Source: an uncultured Sanguibacteroides sp.
GTDB lineage: Bacteria > Bacteroidota > Bacteroidia > Bacteroidales > Marinifilaceae
Direction: 5' to 3'
Assembly (NCBI RefSeq): GCF_900543425.1
Contig: NZ_UQRQ01000005.1
Location: forward strand, 1-64,000
DNA length: 64,000 nucleotides
Shown here in pieces: positions 54,001 to 62,183 of this stretch. Position numbers and translations under genes: made by a program. The notes beneath the pieces are model-generated. The model was not told where the DNA came from. It made no database searches and saw only the letters and a program-made list of their open reading frames with translations. The number at the start of each line of letters is the position of its first letter. Within the stretch, counting starts at the first letter, position 1.

Positions 54001-54402
54001 GGAAACGCCGAACACGATAAAATTCACAAGTGTGAAAAACAATAATTTCCCCAAGAAGTTTCCGATGACAATTCCGCAGTTACTCAAGGGACGGACATGT
54101 AACGCCTCCATTGCTCTTAGCCTGGCCACCCTCGAATCACCAGTAATGTAACCGATGACGAAAAGCAACTGAACAAAATTAAAGTAATAGGCCGCCTTGT
54201 AAGCCATGGATGATGGAAAGACTTGTGAGATCCAATCCAACGAGGAACGAAACAAATCATTTACCGAGCCGGCCGATGCCGGGGTGAACAGGTAAACAAG
54301 AAGCCCAACAATGGAAAGGATGGTAAATATACCAAAAACAACAGTCCTGCAGGAAGATTTAAGCTCGTATAAAGTGATCACAAAAACAGCACGCTTATCC
54401 AT
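51085..54402 (-). CDS. ABC-2-type permease fused to degenerate M1-peptidase-like and golvesin-like domains
   Basis: A 1105-residue protein. Residues 1-310 hold about seven membrane helices of the ABC-2 permease type (GNFLGKLLFFTLVNFIVF near 112; GISLLILFAVLGVFIFFGSDWLNG near 186). Residues ~310-830 resemble the extracytoplasmic M1 aminopeptidase region seen in Bacteroidetes permease/aminopeptidase fusions (WVTLLEVPVAFYCFPGVM; LVGNEPFRQFYHGF), but no HExxH zinc motif is present, so it is probably inactive. The last ~150 residues look like a golvesin-type domain (VEWSVRLPEAGKYEVFFYYT; VTLSD then QGLVADAVKWVKV). No ATP-binding subunit is nearby. An Ig gene lies on each side. Confidence 0.78.
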   Translation of the reverse strand: MDKRAVFVITLYELKSSCRTVVFGIFTILSIVGLLVYLFTPASAGSVNDLFRSSLDWISQVFPSSMAYKAAYYFNFVQLLFVIGYITGDSRVARLRAMEALHVRPLSNCGIVIGNFLGKLLFFTLVNFIVFGVSILINANFYSRSFDLWAYLFYWVTLTLPTLVYFLGISYLVALFVRHQGISLLILFAVLGVFIFFGSDWLNGLLDPVARFIPSMFSDFTGHVNLGNYLLQRGFILLTGIGFLVLSVIPYPRIPNDLLIFRKTVGVACGFFVFACGLAFAYYVRHTSVNMNREIYRQVYAEHGKHPAARVVRNDLQVKELGNGDISVVSELTVTNRASVVIPLVIYLNPGLTVNRLDIDGQPVSFRKDHQALITGKELKPGENCEVVMSYEGGVDNDLCFLDVITRDYNFSRVNRIGIYGFGYSPAFCGKDYKLLTPECVWYPVCVPPYGESGVRDVNFSRYSLSVEHDPMLTAISQGDVVSEREGETVFAFDHGMPGISLCIGHYKKRMASLGPVRLELYYLPDHEYLLKDYDILLKDTIVSRLSHIKRGMESEECIQTPKFLEKCYIASFYNKEREIHDPIQQYPYRWVTLLEVPVAFYCFPGVMQRGGERVQGGLVFLPEKAYSIKGYPFESPDGKAEEEKENFMDIRMKLRDIKTLFGEGSCDIRPMMRGKTTFIASREYPILHDVLANVARRYGGLKAWSSPVDDYVAVEYLSHNSLKDALYDHSLLPEVLENIIRKKSEELYSYISLLVGNEPFRQFYHGFLANNFFRETTAKVFFDQFHLAFGVRLDSLVEDWYHTNRLPILDIREPRAIKITGIDEPYWLYCFKVFNRSDVPGLVETEFHQAWIIPPHEAKEIRTRVSRISSLKAVFSIGTPLAQNLPSMIRLEPEEASCLSKDTITGVFSVDSSIFASSSDEIIVDNEDSGFRIVKPKNFITSLFRQKDVSKKYYEYLTEDTWLPTIKEHFYGFPVRSALYKEVSEGKQKVEWSVRLPEAGKYEVFFYYTTFAGGGRKSIPDWIEFSSLSEKKKQETSRFYTVFDGRKEHEVVVAPGEDDLGCWVSLGVFDFTENARVTLSDKKMNEEYSQGLVADAVKWVKVKE

Positions 54403-54663
54403 AACATTCTGACGTTTATAAATTAACCAATTTCTCCATACACAGAGAAATAAGGAATCATTCCATGAAAAAAGACAATCCCAACTGCACTTAATGAATC
54501 AATATAATTTCTCAAAATTAGAAAAAATAATAATATACACAAATAATATTAATGAATATATCATTAATATATACAACAAAACAAAATCACCTTTAAAGTA
54601 TCATCATATAACTACCAATAAAGTAATTCATTACCCGAATTCACAATAAATGTTCTCATATCG

Positions 54664-55149
54664 CTACTCTACCTTCACCCACTTCACGGCATCGGCCACC
54701 AACCCTTGCGTTGATTCTATCCTGTCACTCAAGGTTACTTTGGCGTTTTTAGAAATTTCTACCTTAAACGTAGCTTTAACAGATCCGAATTCATTCGTGA
54801 GTACAATATCATATATCCCAGTGTCACTTAATTCTGCATTTTCTATTTTAACTGTAGCTTTTCCTTCCGTATATACAAGATTACCTGAATTATCACCTAA
54901 TACGCCATCTTTATACACTTCCACGAAAACGGCAGGTTCTGCCATAAATTCAATATAAAATGTAATAATTTGCCCCACATAACCTCTAACATCCCCATCC
55001 GGAACTATTTTTGTTATCACAGGTTTATTTCCTTTGAAAGAAAATAATTCTCGCCTGACATCAGGACCATTCGATACCTCTAACTCTTTATTCTTAAATC
55101 CCGTAAGAGCAACAAACAACACTAAAACAAATAAAAATATCCTCTTCAT
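54664..55149 (-). CDS. Exported Ig-like protein with grafted golvesin tail, copy 4
   Basis: A 161-residue chimera. Leader MKRIFLFVLVLFVALTGF and one I-set-like domain (VGQIITFYIEFMAEPAVFVEVYKDG; LSDTGIYDIVLTNEFGSVKATFKVEI) match its three siblings. The last ~28 residues (AKVTLSD then TQGLVADAVKWVKVE) are instead nearly the same as the C-terminus of the permease fusion at 51085. The graft suggests deletion of a permease body that left its tail. The Met at 55149 is chosen because it aligns with the sibling leaders; an upstream in-frame ATG at 55182 lies on the promoter. A TACATTTG -7 box is at 55180-55187 on the minus strand. Confidence 0.8.
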   Translation of the reverse strand: MKRIFLFVLVLFVALTGFKNKELEVSNGPDVRRELFSFKGNKPVITKIVPDGDVRGYVGQIITFYIEFMAEPAVFVEVYKDGVLGDNSGNLVYTEGKATVKIENAELSDTGIYDIVLTNEFGSVKATFKVEISKNAKVTLSDRIESTQGLVADAVKWVKVE

Positions 55150-55562
55150 AACATTAATTAATGTAGTTAATATATTTTTCAAATGTAAAATATATCGCTA
55201 AATCATCCAAACAATGTACAATAAAGTTTTATCACAACACAACAAACACCATTATTAAAATAAAAATTCCATTATTTCAATAAAAAATAATTTTTCGGCC
55301 AATTTACATCTCACGTTTACGAAGAAATTTTACAAAAAATGCTCCACGCTAAAAAAGAGGACGTTTTTGCATCCTGTAAAAAACTATATTCCTTTAGAAA
55401 ATACTTAAAGCACCTACGATTATATATATCGTTCAAAATCTTCACTATCCTCCGATGTTTTTTTAATCCGGTCAATGTATGCACATAATGTAGCATCATA
55501 GTTATAAACCCTATCGTCTACAACTAAGCTATATCAGATTCTCATTTATCTCTCCGGAAAGA
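55150..55562. other. 413-bp AT-rich region upstream of the Ig locus
   Basis: Holds the copy 4 promoter near 55180. Near 55510-55535 (minus strand) it has the D-arm-like sequence TAGCTTAGTTGTAGA. I see no complete tRNA and no convincing gene; the short frames lack any recognisable protein character. Confidence 0.5.
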
Positions 55563-56498
55563 TTATACCAATAAATAGACCGTATAGATCAAATAGACTG
55601 CAAACAGTAAAATCCCCTCCCAACGTTCAATCCGAAATCCCGTACGCATAAAAGGGAGTACAATGACAGCCGAACCTAACATGACTGCCATATCCAATAT
55701 ATTAATCTGATCTGTTTGGATAGGAGTAATTGTTGCCGTAGCTCCCAGCACGGCGAATAAATTGAATATATTGGAGCCGATTACATTCCCGATAGCGATG
55801 TCCGTCCGTTTTTTCAAGGCGGCAACGACGGAAGTCGCTAACTCCGGCATACTCGTTCCGGCGGCAACGATGGTCAATCCGATTACGGCTTCACTCCATC
55901 CCAAGGTTTTGGCAATAACCACGGCATTTTTTACCAACATATCCGATCCCCAAACCAATAAAAATAGTCCTCCGATCACCAGTACTACATCCAATAACCA
56001 ACTTTTCGTCGGTTTCATCTCCTGCTCTCCTTCGATAACCTCCCCTTTTTTGGCCTTATAGACACATAAGAACATATATCCCGCGATTCCTACTAAAAAC
56101 AGGATTCCGGATAGGCGTCCGAAACGTCCGTCACTAAACAAAACCACAAAAAGCAGAGAAGCGACAAGCATAATCGGGGTATCGATTCGAATCAATCGTC
56201 TATCTACCTGCAAAGGGTAGATCATGGCGGAAATCCCTAAAATCACACAAATATTAAAAATATTGGAACCGATTACGTTTCCGACAGCAATGCTACTTAT
56301 ACCATCCAACGCCGACTTTACACTAACCACTAATTCGGGAGCGCTCGTACCCAAGGCTACAACCGTTAAACCGACGACCAAAGGGGAGATCCCAGCCCGA
56401 ACTGCCATGGATGAACTTCCCTTTACCAGAAAGTCCGCCCCGAAATAGAGTATCACCAGGGATAATACAACTAAAATTACACTTAATATCATAGGCAT
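55563..56498 (-). CDS. Calcium/sodium antiporter, CaCA family (YrbG-like)
   Basis: A 311-residue, ~10-helix exchanger with two alpha repeats. The first is VGLTVVALGTSAPELVVSVKSAL with GNVIGSNIFNICVILG (residues 43-95). The second is IGLTIVAAGTSMPELATSVVAAL with GNVIGSNIFNLFAVLG (residues 205-255). The acidic residues in the two GTSxPEL motifs bind the cation. It exchanges Ca2+ (or K+) for Na+ at the inner membrane. Divergent from the Nramp gene. Confidence 0.93.
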   Translation of the reverse strand: MPMILSVILVVLSLVILYFGADFLVKGSSSMAVRAGISPLVVGLTVVALGTSAPELVVSVKSALDGISSIAVGNVIGSNIFNICVILGISAMIYPLQVDRRLIRIDTPIMLVASLLFVVLFSDGRFGRLSGILFLVGIAGYMFLCVYKAKKGEVIEGEQEMKPTKSWLLDVVLVIGGLFLLVWGSDMLVKNAVVIAKTLGWSEAVIGLTIVAAGTSMPELATSVVAALKKRTDIAIGNVIGSNIFNLFAVLGATATITPIQTDQINILDMAVMLGSAVIVLPFMRTGFRIERWEGILLFAVYLIYTVYLLV

Positions 56499-56536
56499 TT
56501 ATTATATAAACTCTTTTCCTTTACAATCGTAAAGAA

Positions 56537-56544
56537 TATATTTG
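56537..56544 (+). promoter_or_regulatory. -7 box for the Nramp gene
   Basis: TATATTTG matches TAnnTTTG, 69 bp before the ATG at 56613. Confidence 0.5.
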
Positions 56545-56612
56545 AAGTTTCAAAATTATAAACTAATTTAGTGTATACACTCAAAAATAAGTCTATTTTT
56601 ACAAAAGAACTT

Positions 56613-57875
56613 ATGCTTAAGCATTTAAAACAATTATTCAGTACGGCCAAACACAATCCCAGCTTCGGAGGGCTTGAAATATTGAAATACATCGGCCCCG
56701 GTTTACTGGTAACGGTCGGTTTCATTGACCCGGGAAATTGGGCTTCCAACCTGGCGGCAGGTGCAGAATACGGCTATGCCCTTCTCTGGATGGTTACACT
56801 ATCTACCGTTATGCTAATTATTTTACAACATAACGTGGCTCACTTGGGCATAGCTACCGGCCTTTGTTTGTCGGAGGCCGCAGCAACCCACCTAAAACCC
56901 AAACATGCCAACCTAATTCTCGGATCTGCAGTATTAGCTTCAATCTCAACTTCATTAGCCGAAATTTTAGGCGGAGCTATCGCCCTGGAAATGCTTTTCC
57001 ATATTCCGATAAAAGCCGGTTCCCTCTTGGTTCTCCTCTTTGTTACGATTATGCTTTTCACCAATACTTACCGGATTATCGAAAAATGGATCATCGCTTT
57101 TGTCTCCATCATCGGTCTCTCTTTTATTTACGAACTTTCGCTCGTCGATATCGATTGGGGTACCGCCGGAACGGCTTGGATAACTCCCTCTTTTCCAAAA
57201 GGTTCGATGGTCATCATCATGAGCGTTCTCGGGGCTGTCGTGATGCCTCATAATCTATTTCTCCACTCGGAGATCATTCAGAGTAGACAATGGAATATTC
57301 AGGACGATAAGGTTATCAAAAAACAATTGCGCTACGAATATGCCGACACCATTTTATCGATGTTTATCGGTTGGGCGATCAATAGCGCCATGATTCTTCT
57401 GGCAGCTGCCAGCTTTTTTAAACACGGAACTCCCGTTACGGAATTAGAACAAGCCAATACCTTACTCCAGCCCCTTCTGGGAAACAATGCCGCTATCATC
57501 TTCGCGGTCGCCCTGCTCTTTGCGGGGATCGCCTCTACTATCACTTCGGGCATGGCTGCAGGTTCTATTTTCGCCGGTATGTTTAAAGAACCTTACGACA
57601 TAAAAGACAATCATTCCCGGTGGGGAGTACTCATCTCGTTGCTATTGGCTTTCGGATTGATTTTAATTGTTTCCAACCCCTTTCAAGGACTTATCTACTC
57701 CCAAATGGCTCTCAGCATACAACTTCCCGTCACCATTTTTTTACAAGTACATCTAACCTCTTCCGAGAAGGTCATGGGAAAATATAAAAATTCCACCTAC
57801 ACGAAATATTTACTTTACGTGATCGGTGGAATTGTAACTCTGTTAAATATTATGCTATTAATCAGTTTCTTTTAA
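56613..57875 (+). CDS. Nramp-family divalent metal transporter
   Basis: A 420-residue, ~11-helix proton-coupled Mn2+/Fe2+ importer. The metal-site helices are visible: FIDPGNWASNLAAG near residue 43 (DPGN) and VMPHNLFLHSEII near residue 212 (MPHN). The usual MPHN Met for soft metals is kept. A GTG at 56571 would add 14 residues, but the ATG at 56613 (MLKHLKQLF) is preferred. The stop overlaps the RSH gene end by 4 bp, tail to tail. Confidence 0.92.
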   Translation: MLKHLKQLFSTAKHNPSFGGLEILKYIGPGLLVTVGFIDPGNWASNLAAGAEYGYALLWMVTLSTVMLIILQHNVAHLGIATGLCLSEAAATHLKPKHANLILGSAVLASISTSLAEILGGAIALEMLFHIPIKAGSLLVLLFVTIMLFTNTYRIIEKWIIAFVSIIGLSFIYELSLVDIDWGTAGTAWITPSFPKGSMVIIMSVLGAVVMPHNLFLHSEIIQSRQWNIQDDKVIKKQLRYEYADTILSMFIGWAINSAMILLAAASFFKHGTPVTELEQANTLLQPLLGNNAAIIFAVALLFAGIASTITSGMAAGSIFAGMFKEPYDIKDNHSRWGVLISLLLAFGLILIVSNPFQGLIYSQMALSIQLPVTIFLQVHLTSSEKVMGKYKNSTYTKYLLYVIGGIVTLLNIMLLISFF

Positions 57876-60055
57876 TTTTCGATAACCGAATCATGACGGG
57901 CGACTCTCATAACACCCTGAATTCGTTTCAATCTGGAGATCAATTGAGAAAGATGTTCCGTATTTCCGACTAAAACGGTAATTTTTCCATCAAACAAACC
58001 TTCGCTCGAATTAATGGCCAACCCTCTCAACGTGATTCCGGGATCCTTCGAAATAACTTCCGTAATCTTATTAACCATCCCAGCATCCTCTCGTCCCACA
58101 ATATTCAAAACCGTCTGATACGAAGTCGTCCCCTCATTCGTCCATTGCGCCTTTACGATTCGATAAGGATAACGTTTTTCCAAATCCATGGCATTCTTAC
58201 ATTGTTTCCGGTGAATCTTAATTCCCTCTCCGATCGAAACAAATCCCAAAATTTCATCTCCGAAAACAGGATTACAACACCTGGCAAACTTATAAACGAC
58301 ATTATCCACATTTCGGTCAATCAACAAGACATCTTCTTCTACTCTTTTAGGATGAACGATCTGCACCTCTTTCGCGGGAACGACAGGTTTTTCTTCCTCT
58401 TTCGGCTTCGTGATCCACTCCTTAATTTCGGTCATCGTGTGCTTTCCTTCCGCGATTCCCTGGTACAGGTCAATGGCAAACTTATACTTATAATGTTGTT
58501 GCAAGCGTCTTATTACCTCGTCTGTTAATTCCAGCTTCCAATTTTTAAAACGGCGTATCAACATCTCTTTACCTAATTCCGCCTGAGCCCTTGATTGTTC
58601 GGTCAGGTATTGCCGGATCTTATTCCGGGCCTTGGAGGTTACTGCAATATTTAACCAATCGGCACTCGGTTGCTGATTATTGGAAGTTAAAATAGAAACC
58701 TGGTCCCCGTTTTTTAAAACATAGCGCAGGGTTTCATTCCTCTGGTTCACCTTTCCTCCCACGCATTTAGATCCCACATCCGTATGTATGGCGTAGGCAA
58801 AATCCAACAAAGTAGCACCTGCCGATAAGGTTTTCAAATCTCCTGCCGGAGTAAACACATGTACCTCCTTATCCTGCAAATTAATTTTTATATCTCCCAA
58901 CAAATCGACAGCTCCGACCTCGGGACTTTCTAAAATATCCCTTAACTCGGCTAACCAGTTTTCAATCGCCTTATCGGCCGTTCCTCCTTTATACTTCCAA
59001 TGAGCGGCAAATCCTCTTTCGGCTATTTCATCCATTCGTTCGGTTCGGATTTGTACCTCTACCCAACGATTATTCGGTCCTAAAACAGTTGTCTGCAACG
59101 ACTCATACCCATTCGATTTAGGTACGGAAAGCCAATCTCGTAAGCGTTGTGGGTTAGGTGTATATTTATCGGCCACAATAGAATATACACGCCAACAATC
59201 GGCTTTCTCTTCCGGACCCCTGCTATCCAAAATAAAACGAACGGCAAAAATATCGTATATTTCCTCAAACTCCACCTGTTTCTTACGCATCTTATTTAAG
59301 ATGGAAGCTATTGTTTTCGTACGATATTTCACTTTATACTTTATGCCCCGTCGATTCAATTCTTCCACAATCGGAGCTATAAATTCCGCGATATATTTCT
59401 CACGGGTATCTTTCGAATCTTCCAATTTACGGGAGATCTCCTCGTATATCCTTGGCTCCTCGTAATGTAAAGCCCTATCCTCCATTTCCGATTTTACGTT
59501 ATACAATCCTAACCGGTGTGCAAACGGAATATAAATAAATCTCGTTTCCTGAGCCAACCTCAATTGTTCTTCGCGGGAAAACGAATCCGCCCGACGCAAA
59601 TCATAAATTTTCTCTGCCAAAAAGATCAATTGTACGCGCACATCCTCCGCGAAACTAAGTAACAGTTTACGAAAGTTATCCGAGTCCACGATTGCATGCG
59701 TTGCATATATACGACTGATATTACGTAAACCGGATAGAATTTGGGCTACTTTAGCCCCGAACAATTCCCGAATTTCCTGTTCTGACAAGCAGTCGCTCTC
59801 TGCTACTTTATGTAACATGGCACAAATAATAGAAGTTCTTCCTAATCCGATCTCAGAAGTAATGATAAGCCCCACTTCCAACATACGAAACATCTCTTCT
59901 CTATCGGCCTCAGGCACATTTTTACTCCCTTTCGTAGCCATATTAAATGCCTTACGGACCAAACGAATATCCTCTTTAGAGATCAAATTCTTACATGATT
60001 TCAAAAGCAACCTATACTTTTTTAAAATAACCTCTTTGGCTATATCTTCTGCCAT
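57872..60055 (-). CDS. RelA/SpoT-homologue (p)ppGpp synthetase with degenerate HD domain
   Basis: A 727-residue RSH protein. The N-terminal HD domain has lost its hydrolase residues: the usual LHDxxEDT is LHKVAESD near residue 87, and the first His is not found. The synthetase domain (about 235-390) keeps YDIFAVRFILD and the catalytic VEVQIRTERMDEIAERGFAAHWKYKGG, with PKSNGYESLQTTV (His to Gln in the usual SLHT). A TGS domain (EVHVFTPAGDLKTL, residues ~395-455), a helical linker and a C-terminal ACT domain follow. It should make (p)ppGpp in response to uncharged tRNA on ribosomes; a second bifunctional RSH elsewhere would be needed for hydrolysis. Confidence 0.92.
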   Translation of the reverse strand: MAEDIAKEVILKKYRLLLKSCKNLISKEDIRLVRKAFNMATKGSKNVPEADREEMFRMLEVGLIITSEIGLGRTSIICAMLHKVAESDCLSEQEIRELFGAKVAQILSGLRNISRIYATHAIVDSDNFRKLLLSFAEDVRVQLIFLAEKIYDLRRADSFSREEQLRLAQETRFIYIPFAHRLGLYNVKSEMEDRALHYEEPRIYEEISRKLEDSKDTREKYIAEFIAPIVEELNRRGIKYKVKYRTKTIASILNKMRKKQVEFEEIYDIFAVRFILDSRGPEEKADCWRVYSIVADKYTPNPQRLRDWLSVPKSNGYESLQTTVLGPNNRWVEVQIRTERMDEIAERGFAAHWKYKGGTADKAIENWLAELRDILESPEVGAVDLLGDIKINLQDKEVHVFTPAGDLKTLSAGATLLDFAYAIHTDVGSKCVGGKVNQRNETLRYVLKNGDQVSILTSNNQQPSADWLNIAVTSKARNKIRQYLTEQSRAQAELGKEMLIRRFKNWKLELTDEVIRRLQQHYKYKFAIDLYQGIAEGKHTMTEIKEWITKPKEEEKPVVPAKEVQIVHPKRVEEDVLLIDRNVDNVVYKFARCCNPVFGDEILGFVSIGEGIKIHRKQCKNAMDLEKRYPYRIVKAQWTNEGTTSYQTVLNIVGREDAGMVNKITEVISKDPGITLRGLAINSSEGLFDGKITVLVGNTEHLSQLISRLKRIQGVMRVARHDSVIEN

Positions 60056-60238
60056 ACTGCAAAATTTTAGTGATTTATACGAACTTATTAATCATTGCAA
60101 AAAGAGTGCCGTCCATTTTCAATTAACATGATTTACGGGAAGTAAATTGACTGACGACAATCGTTATGATAATACGCCATGTGTACATGAATATTTTCCC
60201 ACGATAAACGCAGAAAAATAAAAAATGTTTTAATGCGG

Positions 60239-61984
60239 TTAATTTACCGGTATTATTTTTATCTCGTAATTAGAACGGAAATGAACCAAATACAATCCAC
60301 AATTTTCCATTCCCCCTCCAGGCAACATTTTAAACTTAAACCGTGTGAATAAGGTCTCCTTATCCTCCGTTCCCAAATGTCCCAACGCCTGACTGCCGTA
60401 ATCGGCGACCTGTTTCATAAAAAACAATCCGATATCAAAAGCCCGGTTTACGATCGAAGTAGGTTCCGAATAAAAATATTTCCGGTGTCGTTCTGCAAAA
60501 TTCCGAGCCGCTTCCGACTGGTAGTCGATATAACTATTCATGAACAATTTCACATTCAATTTAAAGAATACATCGTCTCCCAATGTCGTATATTTCAACC
60601 AATCCGGGAAGCCGATAACCGTTACCTTATAACTATCGGGCAAAGCCGACAATACCGGTAAAACCCGACTCGCCGCCGCTTCATTAACCGTGGGAAACAG
60701 TATAATATTCTCCGTATGCGGTTTTAAGAGTATTTTTAACGTATCCACCGTTATACTCGAATTCCAATCTATCGTTTCCATTGTCACATCCGGTTGTAAC
60801 CGATATTTCACCAAATACGGCAATTGACTCTCCTCCGTATTAGCGGGAACCCCATTTGGGCGGATAACCACAAGATTGGCTCCTGCACTATTTTTTACAA
60901 TCCAATCGGCCATATTTTCGAGTAAAGTAGCCGTAGAGGTATTTACCTGAATAAAATTCGGGAAACGTCCCAAGCCTTCCGTCCGGGCAGACAAAGGATA
61001 TACCATAGGAATACTCTTATCATACAACTGATCCGCTACGACTTGAAAAGTATTGGCATATACAGGCCCTAATATCAATTGAGGATTAAAATGATTCAGC
61101 TCGTTAGCTATCATCCGCACCTTGCTTGGATCCCGTTCCGTATCGAACACCTGAAGATCAACCGAATATCCATCCTTTTTTAAGCTGTCAACGGCCATTA
61201 ATATCCCTTCATAAAACTGTACAAAAGGCTCTGATTTCGAATACAAAGTCCATTTCTCTTCCTGCTGTTCAGCCATCAGCGAATCCAGCACAACGGGCCT
61301 CTCTTCAGGATATTGATTATTATTCAAATAGAAAGGCAAAAGCAACGCCACTCTTACCTGATAGGAAGAAACCGGACGTCCGACATATGTCGATACCGGA
61401 CGCTGCACCTCGTCTTCTATCCTCTTTATTTCCCGATCGACCTCTTCTTTCACGTCCTGTGCGGCAGCCCGTAAGGCCTCGACCTCTGCTTCTTCCCGGG
61501 CCTGTCGGTCCTCCCATGCTAATTCCGCATTCAAAGCATTCTTATCTATCTGTTTTAAAGTCAAGCGAACGACAGAACCCGTCGGAATAGGATCTTTCTC
61601 GTTATATTCCGGGTTATCCTTCAATATACGTTTCAGACGAATTCCAAACTTACGGGATAAAGAGTATAGGGTCTCCTTAGGTTTGATCTTATGGTAATAA
61701 AATTGATTATCCAAACGTTTAAAAGGCTCCACATAAGGAATCTTTAATATTTCATGAATTGTCAGATTATTGTCTTTTTTCTCGTTCAGGGCCTTTACTT
61801 CTTCCACGCTAACTCCATAAGCCTTACAAATGGAAAACAATGTCTGTCCAGGTTCCACCGTATGCAGATAATATGTTTTTCCTTTCCAAACAACCATCTC
61901 TTTCGAACGTTCAATCTTTACGTCCTGCGCATTTACACCTCCTATCCACCCAAGGAAAACGAACAACAATATAATTCTGACCAT
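60239..61984 (-). CDS. LysM protein with periplasmic-binding-like domain
   Basis: A 581-residue exported protein with signal peptide MVRIILLFVFLGWIGGVNA. Two LysM motifs lie near residues 37-80 (YYLHTVEPGQTLFSICKAYG) and 95-145 (YYHKIKPKETLYSLSRKFG). A charged Ala/Glu-rich coiled segment spans ~155-200. The rest is a type 1 periplasmic-binding-protein-like fold (VRVALLLPFYLNN; NPQLILGPVYANTFQVVADQLYDKSIPMVYPLSA). It probably binds peptidoglycan and an unknown small ligand or protein. This domain pair is common in Bacteroidetes. A TATTTTTG -7 box is at 62063-62070 on the minus strand. Confidence 0.86.
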   Translation of the reverse strand: MVRIILLFVFLGWIGGVNAQDVKIERSKEMVVWKGKTYYLHTVEPGQTLFSICKAYGVSVEEVKALNEKKDNNLTIHEILKIPYVEPFKRLDNQFYYHKIKPKETLYSLSRKFGIRLKRILKDNPEYNEKDPIPTGSVVRLTLKQIDKNALNAELAWEDRQAREEAEVEALRAAAQDVKEEVDREIKRIEDEVQRPVSTYVGRPVSSYQVRVALLLPFYLNNNQYPEERPVVLDSLMAEQQEEKWTLYSKSEPFVQFYEGILMAVDSLKKDGYSVDLQVFDTERDPSKVRMIANELNHFNPQLILGPVYANTFQVVADQLYDKSIPMVYPLSARTEGLGRFPNFIQVNTSTATLLENMADWIVKNSAGANLVVIRPNGVPANTEESQLPYLVKYRLQPDVTMETIDWNSSITVDTLKILLKPHTENIILFPTVNEAAASRVLPVLSALPDSYKVTVIGFPDWLKYTTLGDDVFFKLNVKLFMNSYIDYQSEAARNFAERHRKYFYSEPTSIVNRAFDIGLFFMKQVADYGSQALGHLGTEDKETLFTRFKFKMLPGGGMENCGLYLVHFRSNYEIKIIPVN

Positions 61985-62062
61985 ACTATTTCATTTACAA
62001 TAAACAACCTATTTCATAAAGGGAAAACTCATTTTATAAATACCAAAATCCCCTTTTCATAG

Positions 62063-62070
62063 CAAAAATA
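62063..62070 (-). promoter_or_regulatory. -7 box for the LysM protein gene
   Basis: Reads TATTTTTG on the minus strand, 78 bp upstream of the start codon at 61984, in the divergent region with the PASTA gene. Confidence 0.5.
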
Positions 62071-62104
62071 GTAAAATAGTAATAGATAATTGAAAAATCT
62101 CTGC

Positions 62105-62112
62105 TATTTTTG
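62105..62112 (+). promoter_or_regulatory. -7 box for the PASTA-rluD operon
   Basis: TATTTTTG matches TAnnTTTG, 72 bp before the start at 62184. Confidence 0.5.
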
Positions 62113-62183
62113 CCAGAGAAAGAGATCAATCCATCATTCTGAATAAAAAGCGGGAAGGTGAAAAATTCAAACACATAAAATTT

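Noticed and set aside
47984..55149. Horizontally acquired mobile island
   Set aside because: No integrase, transposase or boundary repeats are seen. The permease gene has base composition close to the neighbours; only the small Ig genes and gaps are notably AT-rich.
55500..55545. D-arm-like TAGCTTAGTTGTAGA on the minus strand, suggesting a tRNA gene
   Set aside because: No acceptor stem or T arm can be paired with it; at most a decayed remnant.
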